Shown here: positions 60,201 through 64,000 of the stretch, piece by piece | Layout: each line of letters opens with the position of its first letter | Position numbering within the stretch: position 1 is the stretch's first letter | Origin: JAFKFI01 sp963795435 | Lineage (GTDB): Bacteria > Pseudomonadota > Alphaproteobacteria > Acetobacterales > Acetobacteraceae | Length of the DNA: 64,000 bases | Assembly: GCA_963795435.1 (NCBI GenBank) | Contig: CAWCHV010000007.1 | Location: forward strand, 2,589,271-2,653,270 | Direction: 5' to 3' | The notes under the pieces: model-generated | What the model saw: only the letters and a program-made list of their open reading frames with translations | Database searches by the model: none | What the model was told of the DNA's origin: nothing | Made by a program: the position numbers and the translations under genes

Positions 60201-63200
60201 ATGTCCAATGTGATCGACGCGACCATTGATGGTGAAACCGTCCCCGATGTTGCTGGCGACAACGTCATCAACTCGAATGGTTTTCAGATCACCGTCACTG
60301 CGTCACTAGGCACCGACACCATCAACGGTGGCATCGGTGACATGGTCGTCGATGCGACGAACAACACCAATGACGTAGTAGTCAACGCCGGCTTGGGTGC
60401 GCTCGATTTCTTTCCGGGGGATGGCGGCAACACGATCACCGGCGGAGATGGCCCGGTAACGATCGCGTCGCCAAACGATCCCTTCTCTCAGGGGACGGTG
60501 TGCTTCGTCGGCGGAAACGGACCGGCCACGGTGGACGGCTCGCAGAGTCCCACGATCGTCGGCGGCCAGGGTTCAATCCTGCTCAACCAGAATGGCTACG
60601 CCAGCGTCATCGGGGGCGCCCGGACGATTACCATCGTCACCGACGGCAATTCGCTCTCCATTTCCCGGCCGGATTCGCTGGAGACCCTGAATTGGGCCGG
60701 CACGACCGGCGACACGCTGCAGATCACGACCGATGGCACCGGCCTCACCACCGTGGTCGACGTCACCGCCGGGACCACGACCGAGCTGCTGGTGGGGGCG
60801 ATCGTCAACGTCATTGACGGCACGGCGGGCGGCCCCGTCGCCGACATCGCGGGCGACAACGTCATCAACCTCGGCGCGACCGATGCGACAGTCACGGCGT
60901 CGCAGGGCACCGACACGATCAACGCTGGCACCGGCGATCTCACGGTGGACGCCAGCGGCAACGCCAACCCGATCGTGGTCAATGCCGCCACCGCCGATCA
61001 GCTCACCTTCGTTGCCGGTCCTGGCGACGCGACGATCTCCGGCGGCGCCACCGCCACGATCGTCACCGGCGGTGTCGGCAACATCGCGCTGGCCCAGCAT
61101 GGTCTCACCATGATCAACGCGGGGGACGGCACGATCACCGTGACCGCGGACGGCTCGCTGCTGACCGTCATCGGCGAGGATGGCGTGTCGACCGCCAACT
61201 GGCCCAATGTCGCGGCGGGCGACACCGTGACGATCGCCACCGACAGCGCGACGCACGCCACCACGCTGACCGACACGAACAGCGGCGCGACCACCGTGCT
61301 CGCTGACGGATACGCGACCAACCACATCACCGCCTTCGGCGGCACGATCTCCGATCTGCCCGATCACAACGTCATCACACTCATCCCATTCGGGCTCCCG
61401 ACCACGATCATTGCGTCGCAGGGCACCGATACGATCAACGGCTCGGGGATGCCGGACGACGTGACCGTGGACGCGAGCGGCAATGCCAATCCGATCGTGG
61501 TCAACGCGACGGGGCCGGGGACACTGACCTTCACCGCCGGCGGCGGCGGCGCGACCCTCACCGGCAGCTCCGGCGGCACGACCATCAACGGCGGGACGGG
61601 CCCGATCGCTCTGACCCAGCATGGCGCCACCACGGTCCATGCGGGGAACGGCCCGATCACCGTGACGACCGACGGCGCGCCGCTGACGGTGTTCGGCGCG
61701 GACGGCACGTCCAACGGCAACTGGACCTTCGCCGCGACCGACACGGTGACGATCACCACCGACAGCGTGAACCACGTCACCACGGTGAGCGACCCCAGCG
61801 GCAGCCTCACCTACACACTGCCGACCGTCATTGCGCCGACGGTGACGATCGACCCCGTCAACGCCGGGGCCACGCTGAACGCCAACGCGGCGGCGGTTGG
61901 CTTCACGATCAGCGGGTCGACCGACGTCGAGGACGGCCAGGTGGTCAGCGTGCGAATCCTCGACGGCGACTCGAACCCGGTGGGCAGCCCCTATCAGGCG
62001 ACAGCGTCCGGCGGCGCCTGGACGCTCGTGGTGCCGGGCTCGGATCATCTGGCGGACGGCGGCTACACCGTCACCGCCGACGTCATGGATCAGGCCAACC
62101 ACTCGGCGCCCGAGGCGAGCGGGACGTTGACCGTGGACGAGACGGCACCGACGGTGACGATCACCGGCACACCCGGGCTGACCAACCACGCGAGCCAGAC
62201 GGTCAGCGGCACGGCCGAGGCCGGCGGCATGGTCACCGTATCGGATGGCGTCACCTCGGTCGGCTCGGCGGTCGTCGGAGTGGACGGCAAATGGAGCACC
62301 AGCGTCACCCTGACGGGCGACGGTCCGCATACCCTGACGGCGAGCGAGGCCGACGCGGCGGGCAACACCGGCAGCAGCAATGGCCTCGGCTACACGCTGG
62401 ACACCACGCCGCCAGTCCTGGCGGTCACCAGCACGGGCGGGCTGACCAATAACGCGGGCCAGACGGTGAGCGGCACCGGCGAGGCTGGCAGGACAATCGT
62501 CCTGTTGGACGGCGCCACGCTGCTCGGCACCGCGACGGTGGCCCTCGATGGCACTTGGAGCACCCATGTCACGCTCAGCGGCGAAGGGTCGCACATCCTC
62601 ACGGTGAGCGAGACCGACGCCGCCAACAACGCGAGCGGCCGCAGCATCAGCTACACCCTGGACACCACCCCCCCAACGGCCCCGGTGATCACCAGCGCCG
62701 GCATGCTGACCAACGATCCGGCATTGACCGTAAGCGGCACCACCAATTCGAGCGAGGCCGGCGGTACGGTCATCGTGTGGGACGGCGCCACCTCGGTCGG
62801 CTCGGGGGCGGTTGGGCTCAACGGCAACTGGAGCGCCAACGTCACTCTGACGAATGGCGACGGGATGCACAGTCTGACAGCGATCGAGACGGACGCCGCC
62901 GGCAACACCGGTGCCAACAGCGCCGCCGTGGATTATACGCTGGATACCACCCCCCCTGCGCCGCCGGTGATCACCAGCACCGATGTGCTGACCAACGATC
63001 CGGCACAGACGGTGAGCGGCACCGGCGAAGCCGGCGGAACCGTCGCGGTATGGGACGGCGCCACCCCGGTCGGCTCGGCGATCGCCGGAGACGATGGCAG
63101 CTGGACCGCCAACGTCACCCTGACCACGGACGACGGGACGCACAGCCTGACCGCGAGCGAGACCGACGCCGCGGGCAACACCGGCGCCAGCAGCGACCCC

Positions 63201-64000
63201 GTCGACTACACGCTGGACACCACCCCACCGATCGTGACGATCACCGGCACACCCGGGCTGACCAAGGAGGCGAGCCAGATCGTGAGCGGCACGGCCGAGG
63301 CCGGCGGCACGGTCACCGTATGGGACGGCGCCACCTCGGTCGGCTCGGCGATCGTCGGAGGCAACAGCACGTGGAGCACCAGCGTCACCCTGACGGGCGA
63401 CGGTTCGCACAGCGTGACAGCGAGCGAGACTGACGCCGCCGGCAATACCGGCAGCAGCAATGGCCTCGGCTACACGCTGGACACCACGCCGCCGGCGCTG
63501 ACCGTGACGAGCACGGGCGGCCCGGTCAACCAGGCAGCGGTGACGCTGAACGGCACGGGTGAGGTCGGCAGAACCGTCGTCGTGTTGGACGGCGCCACGC
63601 CGCTCGGCACGGCGGTGGTGGGCACCGACAGCACCTGGAGCGCCCAGGTCACCTTGGCGGGCGAATGGCCGCATACCCTAACGGTGAGCGAAACCGATGC
63701 GGCCGGCAACGCCAGCGCGAGCAGCGTCAGCTACACGCTAGACGTCACCCCCCCTGCAGCGCCGGTGATCACCAGCATGGGCGGGCTGACCAACGATCCG
63801 AACCAGACGGTGAGCGGCACCGGCGAGGCCGGCGGGACGGTCGTCGTGTGGGACGGCGCCGCCTCGGTCGGCTCGGCGACAGTCGGGCTCGACGGCACCT
63901 GGAGCAGCAACGTCACCCTGACGACCGGCGACGGCACGCATGGCGTCACGGCACAGGAGACCGACGCGGCCGGCAACACCGGCGCCAGCAGCGCCGCCGT
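60201..64000 (+). CDS. Giant tandem Ig-like repeat surface protein, 5' part
   Basis: An ATG-initiated frame stays open from 60201 to the window end (>1266 codons), with no stop. The N-terminal ~550 residues contain three diverged units built on GDNVIN...TASxGTDTIN...VDASGNANPIVVNA...ITVTTDG (about 60255, 60855 and 61362), resembling a repetitive beta-rich, calcium-binding or beta-helix region. From ~61839 follow bacterial Ig-like modules of 87-94 aa with LT...TVSGTGEAGGTV.VWDGAT.SVGSA, ...W(S/T).(S/N)VTL...TDAAGNTG..., ending YTLDTTPP. No signal peptide is obvious, as in type I-secreted adhesins. Probably a biofilm or attachment adhesin. The C-terminal secretion signal is outside the window. 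Confidence 0.85.
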   Translation, partial: MSNVIDATIDGETVPDVAGDNVINSNGFQITVTASLGTDTINGGIGDMVVDATNNTNDVVVNAGLGALDFFPGDGGNTITGGDGPVTIASPNDPFSQGTVCFVGGNGPATVDGSQSPTIVGGQGSILLNQNGYASVIGGARTITIVTDGNSLSISRPDSLETLNWAGTTGDTLQITTDGTGLTTVVDVTAGTTTELLVGAIVNVIDGTAGGPVADIAGDNVINLGATDATVTASQGTDTINAGTGDLTVDASGNANPIVVNAATADQLTFVAGPGDATISGGATATIVTGGVGNIALAQHGLTMINAGDGTITVTADGSLLTVIGEDGVSTANWPNVAAGDTVTIATDSATHATTLTDTNSGATTVLADGYATNHITAFGGTISDLPDHNVITLIPFGLPTTIIASQGTDTINGSGMPDDVTVDASGNANPIVVNATGPGTLTFTAGGGGATLTGSSGGTTINGGTGPIALTQHGATTVHAGNGPITVTTDGAPLTVFGADGTSNGNWTFAATDTVTITTDSVNHVTTVSDPSGSLTYTLPTVIAPTVTIDPVNAGATLNANAAAVGFTISGSTDVEDGQVVSVRILDGDSNPVGSPYQATASGGAWTLVVPGSDHLADGGYTVTADVMDQANHSAPEASGTLTVDETAPTVTITGTPGLTNHASQTVSGTAEAGGMVTVSDGVTSVGSAVVGVDGKWSTSVTLTGDGPHTLTASEADAAGNTGSSNGLGYTLDTTPPVLAVTSTGGLTNNAGQTVSGTGEAGRTIVLLDGATLLGTATVALDGTWSTHVTLSGEGSHILTVSETDAANNASGRSISYTLDTTPPTAPVITSAGMLTNDPALTVSGTTNSSEAGGTVIVWDGATSVGSGAVGLNGNWSANVTLTNGDGMHSLTAIETDAAGNTGANSAAVDYTLDTTPPAPPVITSTDVLTNDPAQTVSGTGEAGGTVAVWDGATPVGSAIAGDDGSWTANVTLTTDDGTHSLTASETDAAGNTGASSDPVDYTLDTTPPIVTITGTPGLTKEASQIVSGTAEAGGTVTVWDGATSVGSAIVGGNSTWSTSVTLTGDGSHSVTASETDAAGNTGSSNGLGYTLDTTPPALTVTSTGGPVNQAAVTLNGTGEVGRTVVVLDGATPLGTAVVGTDSTWSAQVTLAGEWPHTLTVSETDAAGNASASSVSYTLDVTPPAAPVITSMGGLTNDPNQTVSGTGEAGGTVVVWDGAASVGSATVGLDGTWSSNVTLTTGDGTHGVTAQETDAAGNTGASSAA
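62148..64000 (+). repeat. Tandem Ig-like repeats with a four-module higher-order unit
   Basis: Modules start near 62148, 62409, 62670, 62952, 63225, 63489 and 63750. Module 5 resembles module 1 (ITGTPGLT; SSNGLGYTLDTTPP), 6 resembles 2 (GRT(I/V)V(L/V)LDGAT.LGTA), and 7 resembles 3 (PVITS..(M/G)LTNDP). So the block repeats every four modules, a period of 1077 bp. This points to block duplication as well as single-module expansion. The final module is cut by the window edge. Confidence 0.85.

Noticed and set aside
60573..63674. A 1033-codon ORF on the minus strand opposite the Ig-repeat gene
   Set aside because: It has no recognisable domains, is rich in Arg/Gly/Ala from GC-biased reverse reading, and mirrors the repeat periodicity of the plus-strand gene, whose translation is clearly an Ig-like adhesin.

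Overview
This 64 kb window is a high-GC chromosomal segment from an alphaproteobacterium, most likely Rhodospirillales and probably Acetobacteraceae-like. That placement is inferred from gene families and gene order, not from a marker-gene search. Supporting evidence is the block aroA-cmk-rpsA-sppA-ihfB-lapA-pyrF-trpF, the FYDLN-acid (TIGR02300) and DUF1489 proteins, PhaR-regulated polyhydroxyalkanoate genes, and a RamB/ScfR-type regulator divergent from isocitrate lyase. No rRNA, tRNA or CRISPR array was seen.

Layout. 0-8 kb: end of an SDR gene, a molybdopterin oxidoreductase, copC with a CopD-cytochrome c-redoxin-like fusion, a small membrane-anchored protein, an ABC substrate-binding protein and an MFS transporter. 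8-16 kb: the core housekeeping operon, with a ccdAB toxin-antitoxin pair wedged between aroA and cmk and an apparent one-base frameshift at the 3' end of rpsA. 16-22.5 kb: an XRE regulator, phaR, a small PhaE-like ORF overlapping a PhaC-like synthase, phaA, and a glycogen-debranching-type enzyme. 22.5-31.4 kb: catabolic and accessory genes, comprising two CaiB/BaiF CoA-transferases, an acyl-CoA carboxylase beta-type protein, an LLM flavin monooxygenase, a Dph6-type ATP-pyrophosphatase, an EEP-family nuclease/phosphatase and a phospholipase-D/cardiolipin-synthase-like protein.

31.5-33.7 kb is an AT-richer islet. It holds an XRE-ImmA/IrrE metalloprotease-type protein translationally coupled to an unrecognised 151-aa protein, plus a degraded ORF. 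33.7-41 kb: isocitrate lyase followed by a 53-aa internally repeated protein, the divergent RamB/ScfR-like regulator, an FkbM methyltransferase, a Rieske oxygenase, an L-lactate permease-type transporter and a YdcF-like protein. 42.3-47.1 kb: the fatty-acid operon fabD-fabG-acpP-fabF-mltG, with a 55-aa two-helix membrane protein downstream.

47.3-56.1 kb: an aldo/keto reductase, a gamma-carbonic-anhydrase-like protein that appears to lack the zinc histidines, and a tightly overlapped six-gene hyfBCEFGI-like operon. The large subunit of that operon lacks the NiFe cysteine motifs, so it looks like an energy-converting-hydrogenase-related (Ehr) complex rather than a hydrogenase. 56-60 kb: a His/Lys-rich exported peptide, a DUF1489 protein, a GT-C-like membrane protein and an amino-acid ABC substrate-binding protein. 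From 60.2 kb to the window end there is an open-ended gene for a giant surface protein with tandem Ig-like repeats in a higher-order pattern. Two families of dispersed palindromic intergenic repeats are scattered through the window.
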